Below, in pieces: positions 20,656-30,596 of a stretch of 64,000 nt of DNA (its first letter is position 1; every line of letters starts with the position of its first letter). Both the position numbers and the translations under genes were made by a program. Origin of the DNA: JACSRF01 sp964504445 (GTDB lineage: Bacteria > Chloroflexota > Anaerolineae > Promineifilales > Promineifilaceae); assembly GCA_964504445.1 (NCBI GenBank), contig CAZDEO010000021.1, positions 5,616 to 69,615 on the forward strand. The letters run 5' to 3'. Under the pieces are notes generated by a model that searched no databases, had not been told where the DNA came from, and was given only the letters and a program-made list of their open reading frames with translations.

Positions 20656-20808
20656 AATGCACTCCAAATAAATACGCTTACCTGCTCCACAGATACCGCG
20701 AGCGCACAAAAAGAGACAATTGCCGCACATAAAAACAACCAGAATGATTGCCGCTCTTTCCGTTCATGTTTTCTATAAATACCTGCATTTCCACTAACTT
20801 TCGCCATT
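20634..20808 (-). CDS. Possible small membrane protein
   Basis: A 57-residue reading from ATG 20808 (MAKVSGNAGIYRKHERKERQ) with one membrane helix (SFWLFLCAAIVSFCALAV). It overlaps the proposed S8 start by 22 bp. A longer form could start in the hairpin at 20906. It may instead be leader sequence only. Confidence 0.25.
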
Positions 20809-21074
20809 ATTCCAGCGTACGAACCGTTGCCCACCAATTTTTCCGTATAGGAAATTAGTCCTACTACGTCTATAAACAACATGGCCGGTGCATTAGCACC
20901 GGCCACGTCGTCATTCTATGTCGTCAGCAAACCCTGGGGCCTGCATCTAAAAAATGTAGCGCACATACTCATTACATAAATCCTTGCTTACAAAGGATAC
21001 TACCATAGGCTACATGCGAATTAAATACACCAAGACCGAAAGTTTTGGCGTGCTTCCGTGTGAATAAGTAAACC
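20656..21074. other. Spacer between subtilase and cyclase-AAA-TPR genes
   Basis: About 420 bp. It holds a possible 57-codon ORF, a perfect 9-bp hairpin GGCCGGTGC-ATTA-GCACCGGCC (20883-20904) without a T-run, and a weak hairpin ATCCTT/AAGGAT near 20977-20998 that may end the large gene. Nothing else was recognised. Confidence 0.5.
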
Positions 21075-24000
21075 TCATCTGGCTAACAAAAGAAATACCT
21101 CATCAAGCCGTCTAAGATAAAATTTTGCCCCCAAACGACTAAATACATTACGGGCAGACCTTAAAGATTCTTCTGCTTCTTCGCGCTGCCCAAGGGCCAG
21201 GTGCAACCTGGCAGAGAGGGTTTTGACCAACGCCACACCCAATTCATCCGTCGTTTCCGCCAATAGCATTGTAGATCGCTCCAGGTATTCCCTCGCCAAA
21301 TCAAATTCCTGCTCTAGCAAACAAGACTCAGCGGCAATACGCCAAGCTGCCGCTCCATAACTTCGATTATTCAGCGCGGCAGCCTGCTTAGTCGCCTGTA
21401 GCGCGGCAGCTTTTCCTTCTTTATAGAATCCTTTCGCCAAAAATATTTCAGCTTGAATCCGATAAATGTAAGCTAGAAGCTCCTGAGCGCCCATGCGTTC
21501 AGCCTCGCGCATCCCTGCATCAACCATTACCTCTGCTTCTTCCAAGCGGTTTTGCAAATGCAGGACTTCAGCCAGGCCATCATAAGTAGCTGCCAAATGA
21601 TGACGCATATTGAACATATTGGCAATTTGCAAACTCTCGCGCAAATAGGATTCTGCTTCTTCCAGGTCACCCTGATCGCGCAAGAGATTGCCCAGGTTAT
21701 TCTGGGCAATGACTACCCCCTCAATATCACCAATCTCCTGGCGCAAAACAATGCTACGCTTAAAGAAAGATTCCGCTTTGTGCCAATGACCAGCCACCAC
21801 GGCCAAAATCCCCAAATTGCTCAAGGTGGCCGCCACACCCCATGAATATCCCATCTGTTCCCGCAGGATCATAGCTCTTGTGGTGTGATGTAAAGCTGAG
21901 CGCCAGTCGCCTTGCCGAAAATAAATTCCCCCCAACAAGTTTTCAACCGCAGCCCGGTCTCCTATGCTATTCAACTCTTGGGCCAGTTCCAGGCTGTTTT
22001 TGCAGGCCTGTTGAGAATTTAAAAGGTCGCCCTGCGACCAATAAGTCCAGGCAATACCCAAGAAGATGCGTGCAGCTTTGGCCTTGACGCCATCTGTGTC
22101 TAAAGCTCCTAAATGCAAGAGGGCCTCTTGATAAAACTTTTCCGCTTGAACAAATTCACCCTGAAACCGCAGGGTTTGCCCCAATTCCCAAAGCACATCC
22201 GCTGCCTGTTCACGATCAAATGCTCCGGCTTCCATAAGCGGAAATATTTCTTTGAGGGCACGAATTGAATCATCAAATTGTGCCCTGAGGCGGTAGACGG
22301 AGCCTAAACCGGTAGCTAATCGCCAGCGATATTGAGGGTTTGAAATATTGTGTGTATGTACAATCGCTGCAGCTTGCTGGTATTGGCTAAGGGCTTCTTC
22401 GTTGGCGTACCTGGCTGCGGCTTGTTCGGCATTTTGCAAAAGATAAGGAACAGCTTGTTCAGGTGTGCCCGCTTGAAAAAAATGATAGGCTAATTCTGCG
22501 GTCCAGTCATCAACGCCCTCTTGGCGATCTTGTTCCAGCAGTTCGGCAATGCGCCGATGAAGTTGCTGACGGTGCTTTTTGAGCATGGATGCATAAACAA
22601 TGGATTCAAAAAGGCCGTGGCTAAACTGCCAAAGGCTGCTGCCATTTACCGCAACAATCATCAGCCGTGAAGCTAGCCGACGCAGGTCAGCTTTTAGCTG
22701 AGGATTATTAATTAATGTCGCTAACAATTCTGCATCGAATGTGCGCCCGATGACGGCTGCGTATTGCAATATTTCTTTTAGCTCTGGCGGGAGGGCATCT
22801 AAACGCGATCTGATCAATGCTTCCAGTGAAGAGGGCAGTTTGACTACCTTAAGGTCGAGTTCAGGGTTTATTTGCCAACGGCCGTTAACAAACTCCACAT
22901 AGCCGTTTTCAATGAACATGCGCACATACTCTTCAATAAAGTAGGGATTCCCCTCGCTCCGCTCCAGAATTAAATTTGACACATCGCTGGGTAAATCAGA
23001 CGTCGCAAAGAGATCTTGTATGAGCGTAAAACTATCAGCAACAGACAACCGTGGTAATAGTAGATGCATCGTTTGCCCCGGCAGCAAACCCTGCAAACGA
23101 ATTAGGCGATCATTGGGTACATCTGCACCTTGCCGCCGCTGCGCCCCAGCAAAGAGAATAGAATCCGAAGTGATCAAGGGCGCTAAAAAGAACAGTAGCT
23201 CGGCAGAGACCGGGTCCACCCAATGCAAATCATCAAAAATTAAAACTATCGACACCCTTTTAGCCAAAGCTTTCATCAAACGCCGCACAGCCACAAAAAT
23301 TTGCTGCCGCAATTGATCTGGTTCCAATGCAATTAACCGGTTCTCCCCTGACTCACTCGGCGGCAATCCCAATAAAATTTCAAGGTAAGGAAGGGTATCA
23401 TGAGCCTCTTGAGGCCATCTGCCCATTACATTCGCCATTTTTCCCCTGATCATCTCCGTAGAATCGGTTAGCTGCAGCCCAAAAACATTATTCAGCAAGT
23501 CAGTAATGAGGTGGAAGGGCTGGTTCATGCCCTGGGCAGAGCAACTGCCCCACCAAACCAACCGCCCCGGTGAGGCGATAGCCATCTGAAATTCACGTAG
23601 GAGACGGGTTTTACCGATGCCTGCCTCTCCTTCAATAAGAAACCAACCGCCAATACCCCGGGTCAGGTTTAGAGACAGGCTAAGCATCTGGCGCAGCGAT
23701 TTAGCGCGTCCCACAAAACGGCTGGGGCGATTGGGAAGTCCACGCTTGGGGATGGCCACAGGCTGCAATGAGGCCAGCTCCCATAACGCCCCCAGCGCTT
23801 GCAGTGTAGCCACGGGTTGAAATGTGAAAAGCCGCTTTGACAGACGCTGCACTGGTTCGGTAACCCAGATCCTTCCTACGGGTACCTGGGTGGCAATGTT
23901 TCGCACGTGCTGTAGTGGAGTTGCCAAAATAGTTAACTTCTCGCGGTGGCGAGATGAGGCAGGGTTGATGATAACCTCCCCCTGGCCGATTCCAATTTTT

Positions 24001-27000
24001 ACTGCTAAATCCAGTTCGTGCTGGGCTTGTTGAAGATGATTTAAAATGTAATAGGCGGCCTTGACGGCCTGTTCCGGGTCGTCCTCGTAGGCGATGGGCG
24101 CACCAAATACGGCTTCAATACCATCGGCATGCTGGCGCATAATGCCCTGGTGCTCTTGAACGATGGTGGAGATGGCAGAGATTGCCGAAGCCAAGGTAGC
24201 AAAGGCAGCTTCTTCGCTAGCATGGGGAGGAACGATCAGATTTGCCCATAGAATAGTCGCGGTACGGCGTTCGCCCAAAGGAATAGCTGTGGGAGATACG
24301 GCCGTTACGGGTGCAGCCAAATTGCCAGAAAACTCCTCTTCTAAGCGCCCCTGCATTTCCTCCAGTCGGTGGAGATGAGTTACCGCGCCCAACTTCTGGA
24401 ACAAGCCTGCTGCCTCATGCATCAGTTGCCGCGCTATTTCAAAGTGCCCTTGCTGTCCAGGCGCTCCATTCTTAGTCAGTAATTGATAAAGTTCCCCCAA
24501 CTCCAATAAAGCCAACCCCTGGCGATACGGATCCTTAATTTGCCGGCTAAGCTCCAAGGACTCGCGCAAAGAAGTTTCAGCTTCTTGATAATTGCCATCC
24601 GCAAGAAAAAGAATACCCAAAATGCGGGTGCTATCGGCCTCAACATCAGGCTGGCCCAGGGTTTTGGCAACAACTACCGCTTCCCTGGCCAATTCCAGCC
24701 CATCAGCCAGCGCTAGCTGATGGCGTAAAACCAAGGACTTGAGCGACATGGCATGAACGATTAACTCTTGACTTCCAGTCTCCCGCGCCAGATCCAGGGC
24801 ACGCGCTACGGCTTGGGCGCTTTGTGCTACATCTCTTCGCGCCAAGGCCAATTCCGTTTGCGTCGCACAAACTTGCGCTAATCCCCAAGCATCACCCAAT
24901 CGCGCGAAAATTTCTTGTGCATCATGCAAATTTCCCTGCGCCAAATCGAAATCGCCCATTTGCAGGCGAAGCTGCGCCAGGTTTGCCAGGCTGATAGCTT
25001 GACGATAATAATCGCCAATCTCGCGCCGAATTTGCAGCGCTTGTTCCCAGTAATTGAGTGTTTTCTGCCAATGCCCTTGCTGCGCATGCAAAATTCCCAA
25101 ATTACTATAAGCGTTTGCCGTACCCCCAACATAACCTAATCGCCCATATGGTTCCAAACTTTGACCAACGTAAAAAATCGCCTCGTCTAAATTGCCTTGC
25201 TGCCAGGCAATGCCCCCCAAGGTGTTATACAAATCGGCTACCGCAAGCAGATTACGGGTTTGGTGAAGGTCAATTTCAGTTGTCCCCATGTGGGCCAGGG
25301 CAAAGGCTGAATCTAGCTTACCCTGGCGCATATGCGCAAAAGCGAGGCGCTCAACCAGGCTGAGCCAGATATCAACATAGCGATTGCGCCCATCATCACC
25401 AAGGGCCTCTATACCTGCTTCTAAATGGGAGATGGCAACATCGTAAGCGCCTTCACGCACGTATGTGTCGGCCAGTTCGCGCAACCCATTTACCAATAGG
25501 GGGAGCAAATCGCTGCTTTCAGCAATAATGCTCCAATGCAAAAAAGATTGTAATGAATCGGAGAGAATTTCTCGTGCTTCCTGGTATTCGCCTAGCTGTT
25601 TTAATGATTGACCCAAGCCAATGCGCGCGCGAAAGTAGCTGCTGCTATAAGTGGTGGGCTTGGCGTTGATCATGGTAAGGACCTGGCGATAGTGGTGGAC
25701 GGCCGTTTCATTGGCATATCGCTTCGCCGCCCGCTCCGCGGCCTCTAACAAATACAGGATTGCCCGATCCCTGTGAGAGCTGCGCACAAAATGGTATGCG
25801 AGTAGTTCGAATTTTTCATCCTCGGCCCAGTTTACATCTGCTTCAATGGCCTGGGCAGCCTGCGCGTGCAACTGCTGTCGCTCTTGCTGCAATAAGGTTT
25901 CATAGACAACTTCTTGCACTAAAGCGTGCCGAAAAGCAAAGCCTTGCTCTCCCCCAATGGACTGAGGCAGCAAAAACCCACGCTCAACCAGCTCCTCAAG
26001 ATCTTCTTCTATGGCATCTTCCCCCGCTGGGTGAATCCACGACAACAGCGCGGTGGTAAACTCCAAGCCCAGCACAGCAGCTTTTTGCAGCGTTTCCCGC
26101 ACTGGCGACGCAAGCCTATCAACACGCGCCAGAATTAATCCCTTGAGAGTTACTGGCACGTGCATAAGCAGGCTAGTGGCTTGAGCCGCAGGCTGCCACA
26201 TACCATTTCCTTTGACAACGCCCTCTTCTTCAATCAACGTGCGAATGATTTCTTCGGTGAAAAAGGGGTTACCCCCAGCTAATTGCGCAACTTTTGCTTT
26301 TAAAGGAGCCAGTGCCAGAGAGCCTGGTTGTAAAAGCTCATCAACCAAGCGCAACCCCTCGTCTGGTTTAAGAGATGGTAGGGCAACGTGGACAAATGGC
26401 AAATCTGTTTGTTGGACCATTCCTTGCAGGGTTTCCAGCTTTCCATTTATTTCATCGCGGGCAACAAGCAATAGGAGCAACGGCCCTTTGCCAATGCTTA
26501 ATATAAGATGGCGCAAGAATTCCCAGGACGCAGTATCAATCCAATGTAAATCTTCGAATATTAAAACAGTAGGGGAATTTGCTACCTCAACCAGAATGAG
26601 TCGCCGCAAAGCAACATAGGTCAAGCGCTGCAGCATGCTAGCATCCGTAACCCTCACGGGGACTTCTTGACCATCATCTTGGTATCTGATACCCAGTAAA
26701 TGAGCAAGGTAGGGCCAGACATCCTCTTGCCATAGGTTAATCTGCTGCAAGTGGCGACGCAGGTTGGTAAATTGAGTCGCCAGCGGTTCTCGTTCGGAAA
26801 CCCCAATGATATTGCGCAGTAGATCAATGATGGCCCAATATGGGCGCGACCGAGCATAAGATAGGCTATATCCTTGGTAAACGGCCGTTTTCCCACCTTC
26901 TCGGCGCAATATTGCCGACCGAGCCTCCTCAACCAAGCGGCTCTTCCCCACCCCCGCCTCACCAGAGAGAAGAACCGCCCCAGGCTTTTCCCTTCGCCTC

Positions 27001-27923
27001 ACCTGCGCAAACAACGTCACAATTGCGTCTAGCATTTCCTGCCGACCAATCAAAGGTGCTGGAATGCCAAACAACCCCTGCCCGCTACCCAGACGGCGCT
27101 GCAGCCCTTGCAGGACATACGCACCAGAGAAAACACCCTCCGCAGAGGCCGCATCCACAGGGCGGAAGTAAAACAAAGAACGCGTCTGCCGGTAAGTCAC
27201 ATCGCTCACCCAAATCTCCCCCCAAGACGCAGTCGAACCTAAATTCTGGGCAATCTTAACAGCGTTACCAACAATGGTATAATCCATCATCCATCGTTCG
27301 CTCACCTTTCCAATGGTCACATTACCCGTATGCACACCCAAACGCGCCTGCAAAGGTTTCCCCAATTTTTGCCAATCAGGTTCATACTGCTGCACCCTCG
27401 CCCAAATATCCAAAGCAGCCCGCAAAGCTCGTTCCGCATCATTCTCATGGGCTACAGGCGCCCCAAACAATGCTTGCAAACCATCATTAGCTAGAAAATC
27501 CAGATGCCCTTCATACTCATAAATGATCTCTACCAATGACTGCAAAAGTTGGTCTAAAAGCAGGTACACCTCCTCCTGCTCGTGGGCTGCTTCGGCCTGA
27601 AGCCCTCCCCCCAACTGCAAGTTCAAGATTGTCACCATGCGGCGCTCATCCCGCAAAGTAGCCGTAACTGCATCAATCTTCTCCTCTAATTGTTGGGGCA
27701 TCAAAGCCGCAATTGGAACAATCAGGGTTTTCCGGTTAGTTGTCTCTCTGGGGGTCAAAGCTTCGGGAAGGGAGATCGGCGCACCACAATGATTACAAAA
27801 CTTGCTACTTAGGGGTACGGTTTCAAAGCAAGTAGCACACGTCAACGCCAAAATGTTTGCACACCCTTCGCAAACAACAGCATCGGGCTGATTATGATGA
27901 CCGCAATGGTGGCAGATAAGCAT
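21075..27923 (-). CDS. Giant signalling protein: zinc ribbon plus two cyclase-homology/AAA/TPR units
   Basis: A 2282-residue cytoplasmic protein. Residues 1-52 are a double zinc ribbon (CHHCGHHN, CEGCAN, CATC, CNHCGAP). Unit one: class III cyclase-homology domain (about 90-270), AAA/NACHT-like ATPase (about 290-620, Walker A SGEAGVGKSRL, Walker B VLIFEDLHW), TPR array (about 640-1190). Unit two repeats the order: cyclase homology (about 1215-1400), ATPase (about 1415-1720, EGEAGIGKTRL, IVLIFDDLHWVD), TPRs to the end. In both cyclase domains the first metal Asp of the FAD motif is lost (ILNLQL, ILWANL), while the second (AND-G, HAD-G) is kept, so cAMP synthesis is doubtful. It follows a response regulator by 37 bp and probably forms a signalling pair with it. 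Confidence 0.88.
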   Translation of the reverse strand: MLICHHCGHHNQPDAVVCEGCANILALTCATCFETVPLSSKFCNHCGAPISLPEALTPRETTNRKTLIVPIAALMPQQLEEKIDAVTATLRDERRMVTILNLQLGGGLQAEAAHEQEEVYLLLDQLLQSLVEIIYEYEGHLDFLANDGLQALFGAPVAHENDAERALRAALDIWARVQQYEPDWQKLGKPLQARLGVHTGNVTIGKVSERWMMDYTIVGNAVKIAQNLGSTASWGEIWVSDVTYRQTRSLFYFRPVDAASAEGVFSGAYVLQGLQRRLGSGQGLFGIPAPLIGRQEMLDAIVTLFAQVRRREKPGAVLLSGEAGVGKSRLVEEARSAILRREGGKTAVYQGYSLSYARSRPYWAIIDLLRNIIGVSEREPLATQFTNLRRHLQQINLWQEDVWPYLAHLLGIRYQDDGQEVPVRVTDASMLQRLTYVALRRLILVEVANSPTVLIFEDLHWIDTASWEFLRHLILSIGKGPLLLLLVARDEINGKLETLQGMVQQTDLPFVHVALPSLKPDEGLRLVDELLQPGSLALAPLKAKVAQLAGGNPFFTEEIIRTLIEEEGVVKGNGMWQPAAQATSLLMHVPVTLKGLILARVDRLASPVRETLQKAAVLGLEFTTALLSWIHPAGEDAIEEDLEELVERGFLLPQSIGGEQGFAFRHALVQEVVYETLLQQERQQLHAQAAQAIEADVNWAEDEKFELLAYHFVRSSHRDRAILYLLEAAERAAKRYANETAVHHYRQVLTMINAKPTTYSSSYFRARIGLGQSLKQLGEYQEAREILSDSLQSFLHWSIIAESSDLLPLLVNGLRELADTYVREGAYDVAISHLEAGIEALGDDGRNRYVDIWLSLVERLAFAHMRQGKLDSAFALAHMGTTEIDLHQTRNLLAVADLYNTLGGIAWQQGNLDEAIFYVGQSLEPYGRLGYVGGTANAYSNLGILHAQQGHWQKTLNYWEQALQIRREIGDYYRQAISLANLAQLRLQMGDFDLAQGNLHDAQEIFARLGDAWGLAQVCATQTELALARRDVAQSAQAVARALDLARETGSQELIVHAMSLKSLVLRHQLALADGLELAREAVVVAKTLGQPDVEADSTRILGILFLADGNYQEAETSLRESLELSRQIKDPYRQGLALLELGELYQLLTKNGAPGQQGHFEIARQLMHEAAGLFQKLGAVTHLHRLEEMQGRLEEEFSGNLAAPVTAVSPTAIPLGERRTATILWANLIVPPHASEEAAFATLASAISAISTIVQEHQGIMRQHADGIEAVFGAPIAYEDDPEQAVKAAYYILNHLQQAQHELDLAVKIGIGQGEVIINPASSRHREKLTILATPLQHVRNIATQVPVGRIWVTEPVQRLSKRLFTFQPVATLQALGALWELASLQPVAIPKRGLPNRPSRFVGRAKSLRQMLSLSLNLTRGIGGWFLIEGEAGIGKTRLLREFQMAIASPGRLVWWGSCSAQGMNQPFHLITDLLNNVFGLQLTDSTEMIRGKMANVMGRWPQEAHDTLPYLEILLGLPPSESGENRLIALEPDQLRQQIFVAVRRLMKALAKRVSIVLIFDDLHWVDPVSAELLFFLAPLITSDSILFAGAQRRQGADVPNDRLIRLQGLLPGQTMHLLLPRLSVADSFTLIQDLFATSDLPSDVSNLILERSEGNPYFIEEYVRMFIENGYVEFVNGRWQINPELDLKVVKLPSSLEALIRSRLDALPPELKEILQYAAVIGRTFDAELLATLINNPQLKADLRRLASRLMIVAVNGSSLWQFSHGLFESIVYASMLKKHRQQLHRRIAELLEQDRQEGVDDWTAELAYHFFQAGTPEQAVPYLLQNAEQAAARYANEEALSQYQQAAAIVHTHNISNPQYRWRLATGLGSVYRLRAQFDDSIRALKEIFPLMEAGAFDREQAADVLWELGQTLRFQGEFVQAEKFYQEALLHLGALDTDGVKAKAARIFLGIAWTYWSQGDLLNSQQACKNSLELAQELNSIGDRAAVENLLGGIYFRQGDWRSALHHTTRAMILREQMGYSWGVAATLSNLGILAVVAGHWHKAESFFKRSIVLRQEIGDIEGVVIAQNNLGNLLRDQGDLEEAESYLRESLQIANMFNMRHHLAATYDGLAEVLHLQNRLEEAEVMVDAGMREAERMGAQELLAYIYRIQAEIFLAKGFYKEGKAAALQATKQAAALNNRSYGAAAWRIAAESCLLEQEFDLAREYLERSTMLLAETTDELGVALVKTLSARLHLALGQREEAEESLRSARNVFSRLGAKFYLRRLDEVFLLLAR

Positions 27924-27960
27924 AAAACTTCTACCAAAAATCTTAAAGGCACATCATGAT

Positions 27961-28701
27961 TTAGTCAGGTGGTAGAAGCTGGTAACCAATGCCACGAATA
28001 TTTTCAATAAAGCCCATCTCGCCCGTCTTGTAGCCAAATTTGCGGCGCAAAGAACGAATTAACGGCCGTATCAAGTTACCCGCTTCCGTATTATCCGTAG
28101 TAATCTGATGCGTCACCTGCACCAATTCTACTAGCGGCACCACATAAGTTGCCCGCTCAGCCAAATATTGCAAAAGCAAAAATTCTCGCGCCGACAAGCG
28201 CAGCATTTTGTCGTGAAACCAAACATTATGCCGTAACACATCTATCTTGAGCGGCCCAAGAATCACAACGTCATCATGCTGCACAGCCAGTTTAGAGATG
28301 CCCAGTCCCCCAGTATACCGTTGCGCCAGCCGCAGTTTCCCCAAAACCGTAGACAACAAATCCTCCACAGATAAATCTTTTACCAGATAATCATCGACGC
28401 CCATTTCCTTTGCAAAACGCACGTCACTGTCCATTGCCCGCGCACTCAAAAAAATAAAAGGAATCTTTGACCACTTAGGATGCTGGCTCAACTGTTCAAA
28501 CAATTGATATCCATTCATGCGCGGCATAGCCACATCGGCCAATATCAATTCAACCGTAGTGTCATTCATCAAATCAAGGGCTTCAAGCCCGTCATTGGCC
28601 TCCCGCACCTTATAATCCGCACTTTCCAACACCTCGCGCACATAATTACGGAAAGAAGGATCGTCGTCCACCACTAGAATTACTTGCTGAGAGTTTGTCA
28701 T
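27961..28701 (-). CDS. OmpR-type response regulator
   Basis: A 246-residue two-domain regulator. The receiver domain (about 6-120) has the acidic pocket DDD (12-14), the phospho-acceptor Asp56 in LILADVAMPRMNGY, the Ser of IFLSAR, and the conserved Lys in DDYLVKD. The C-terminal winged helix (about 145-246) reads LRLSAREFLLLQYLAERAT, then SLRRKFGYKTGEMGFIENIRGIGYQL. ATG 28701 is preferred over 28749 because GGTAAGG precedes it and the receiver begins directly. No histidine kinase is nearby; the downstream 2282-residue protein is the likely functional neighbour. Confidence 0.92.
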   Translation of the reverse strand: MTNSQQVILVVDDDPSFRNYVREVLESADYKVREANDGLEALDLMNDTTVELILADVAMPRMNGYQLFEQLSQHPKWSKIPFIFLSARAMDSDVRFAKEMGVDDYLVKDLSVEDLLSTVLGKLRLAQRYTGGLGISKLAVQHDDVVILGPLKIDVLRHNVWFHDKMLRLSAREFLLLQYLAERATYVVPLVELVQVTHQITTDNTEAGNLIRPLIRSLRRKFGYKTGEMGFIENIRGIGYQLLPPD

Positions 28702-28928
28702 GCTTTTTTTCCTTACCCCGCTTGCAAAACGCAACCTTATGCAAGACACACATCAAGCGCCCTTATCTCGTTTCTGTTTCACCATAACTGGGTACAATTT
28801 CATCGGCATTTCCCCCAAAAACCGCTTCACTCCTCGAACAACAATGGAATAAAAGTTAGTGCGGACTGCAATCACTATAAATCAGATTCTAGATTACAAA
28901 CCCTGCATTGGTCAAGGTAGTCACAGAC

Positions 28929-28960
28929 AAAAAAAGGTGTGGCCTATACCAACCACACCT
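28929..28960 (-). terminator. lysS terminator
   Basis: On the minus strand AGGTGTGG pairs with CCACACCT (28935-28942 with 28953-28960) around a 10-nt loop, followed by a run of seven T (28929-28935). Confidence 0.8.
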
Positions 28961-28995
28961 CCTTTCAACAAATGTCCCTACCCCCTCCTAACAAT

Positions 28996-30525
28996 CTATT
29001 CTTCCCTTTCTCGTAAATGAGGGAACAACAACACTTCGCGAATAGTCGTTTGGTTGGTAAACAACATCGCCAGACGATCAACACCTGTGCCAAAACCACC
29101 ATTCGGTGGCATGCCATACCGCATAGCCCGCAGGTAATCTTCATCAATGGGATTGCGCTCTTCATCATCCTGGCCGTACATCTCTTGCAGTATCTCAAAT
29201 CGGAGACGCTGGTCAATGGGATCATTTAATTCTGTGAAGGCATTACCCATCTCCATACCCGCAATAAAAAACTCAAAACGCTCCACGTGCTGCGGATCAT
29301 CAGGAATAGCTTTGGCCAAAGGAGAAATATCTCTAGGATATTGGGTGATGAAGGTGGGCTGAATAAGGTTTGGCTCGACAAAATCACCCAATAAACCATC
29401 AACTAATTTACCCCAACTGGCCCCAGGAGGTGTTTGGGTTGCTACACCACGCTCTTTGCCCATTTGCCGGATCGCCTTTGCCAGGCTTTCCGCGTCTGGG
29501 TAGTTCACGTAGTCAATCCCCACAAATTCCTGGATAGCCTCCCGCATAGTCATACGCGTCCAGGGAGGTGCCAGGTCAATTTCGTGACCTTGGTAGTTGA
29601 TAACAGTACCGCCCGTAAGCTCCTGGGAAATATAAGCCAACATGTTTTCTGTATGCACCATCACATCATTGTAATCCCAGTAAGCGGCATAAAACTCCAT
29701 TTGGGTGAATTCGGGGTTGTGCTTAAAGCTGACGCCTTCGTTCCGAAAATCGCGGCCAATTTCGTAAACTTTTTCCAACCCACCCACCAACAAACGCTTC
29801 AAGTAGAGTTCAAAGGAGATGCGTAAGTAGAGGTCTTGCTTGAGCTGGTTATGATAGGTGGTAAACGGCCGTGCCGCGGCCCCACCATACAACGGCTGCA
29901 AAATGGGCGTTTCCACCTCTAAAAACCCCCGATCGTCCATAAAGCGGCGCATAGCTTGCAATAGGCGAGCGCGGGTCACAAATACCTGGCGAACTTCAGG
30001 ATTTACGGCTAAATCAGCGTAACGCTGCCGGTAACGCTCCTCTACATCTCTAAAGGCACTATAGCGCACCGTTTCACCAGCCACCTCCTGCTCCTTCACC
30101 ACGGGCAGCGGGCTGATAGCTTTGCTCAACAACCGCCAATCACGCACGCGCACGCTGACCTCACCGGTGCGCGTCAGAAAAAGCAAGCCTGTGGCCTGAA
30201 TATAGTCACCCAAGTCTAGCAGCTTGCGGAAAATCTGATGGTTCTCTTCACCAATTTCATCGCGGCGCACAAAAAGCTGGATACGGCCGTGCCCATCAGC
30301 CACATGGGCAAACACCGTCTTTCCCATATCGCGCATACTTTGCAAACGACCACACACCGTCACCGCCAATTCCTCACCCGCGGGCAGCAGTGCAAAATCC
30401 GCCAGAGCCTCAGCCGTCGTATGGGTACGGGCCGCCCGAAGCGGATACCCTTCAATGCCCGCTTCCTGCAAACGCGCTAATTTCTCCAATCTCTGCTCTT
30501 CAAGGGAAGATGGTTGCCAACTCAT
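28996..30525 (-). CDS. lysS: Lysyl-tRNA synthetase, class II
   Basis: A 509-residue class II synthetase charging tRNA-Lys. The N-terminal OB-fold anticodon-binding domain (about 50-150) reads VTVCGRLQSMRDMGKTVFAHV. Motif 1 is near ERYRQRYADLAVN, motif 2 is YEIGRDFRNEGVSFKHNPEF, and motif 3 is GFGTGVDRLAMLFTNQ. ATG 30525 (MSWQPSS) follows GGAG at a good distance; an upstream start would run into the greA terminator. Only about 20 bp separate that terminator's T-run from the start codon, so either read-through from greA or a promoter inside the hairpin region must supply transcription. Confidence 0.96.
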   Translation of the reverse strand: MSWQPSSLEEQRLEKLARLQEAGIEGYPLRAARTHTTAEALADFALLPAGEELAVTVCGRLQSMRDMGKTVFAHVADGHGRIQLFVRRDEIGEENHQIFRKLLDLGDYIQATGLLFLTRTGEVSVRVRDWRLLSKAISPLPVVKEQEVAGETVRYSAFRDVEERYRQRYADLAVNPEVRQVFVTRARLLQAMRRFMDDRGFLEVETPILQPLYGGAAARPFTTYHNQLKQDLYLRISFELYLKRLLVGGLEKVYEIGRDFRNEGVSFKHNPEFTQMEFYAAYWDYNDVMVHTENMLAYISQELTGGTVINYQGHEIDLAPPWTRMTMREAIQEFVGIDYVNYPDAESLAKAIRQMGKERGVATQTPPGASWGKLVDGLLGDFVEPNLIQPTFITQYPRDISPLAKAIPDDPQHVERFEFFIAGMEMGNAFTELNDPIDQRLRFEILQEMYGQDDEERNPIDEDYLRAMRYGMPPNGGFGTGVDRLAMLFTNQTTIREVLLFPHLREREE

Positions 30526-30544
30526 AATCTCACATCTCCATATC

Positions 30545-30572
30545 AAAAAAAAGCCCGTGACAGGCACGGGCT
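30545..30572 (-). terminator. greA terminator just upstream of lysS
   Basis: AGCCCGTG (30552-30559) pairs with CACGGGCT (30565-30572) around ACAGG. On the minus strand it is followed by eight T (30545-30552). Its placement 20 bp before the lysS start suggests partial termination or attenuation. Confidence 0.8.
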
Positions 30573-30596
30573 GGTCAAACTTTTTCAGAAAGTTAG

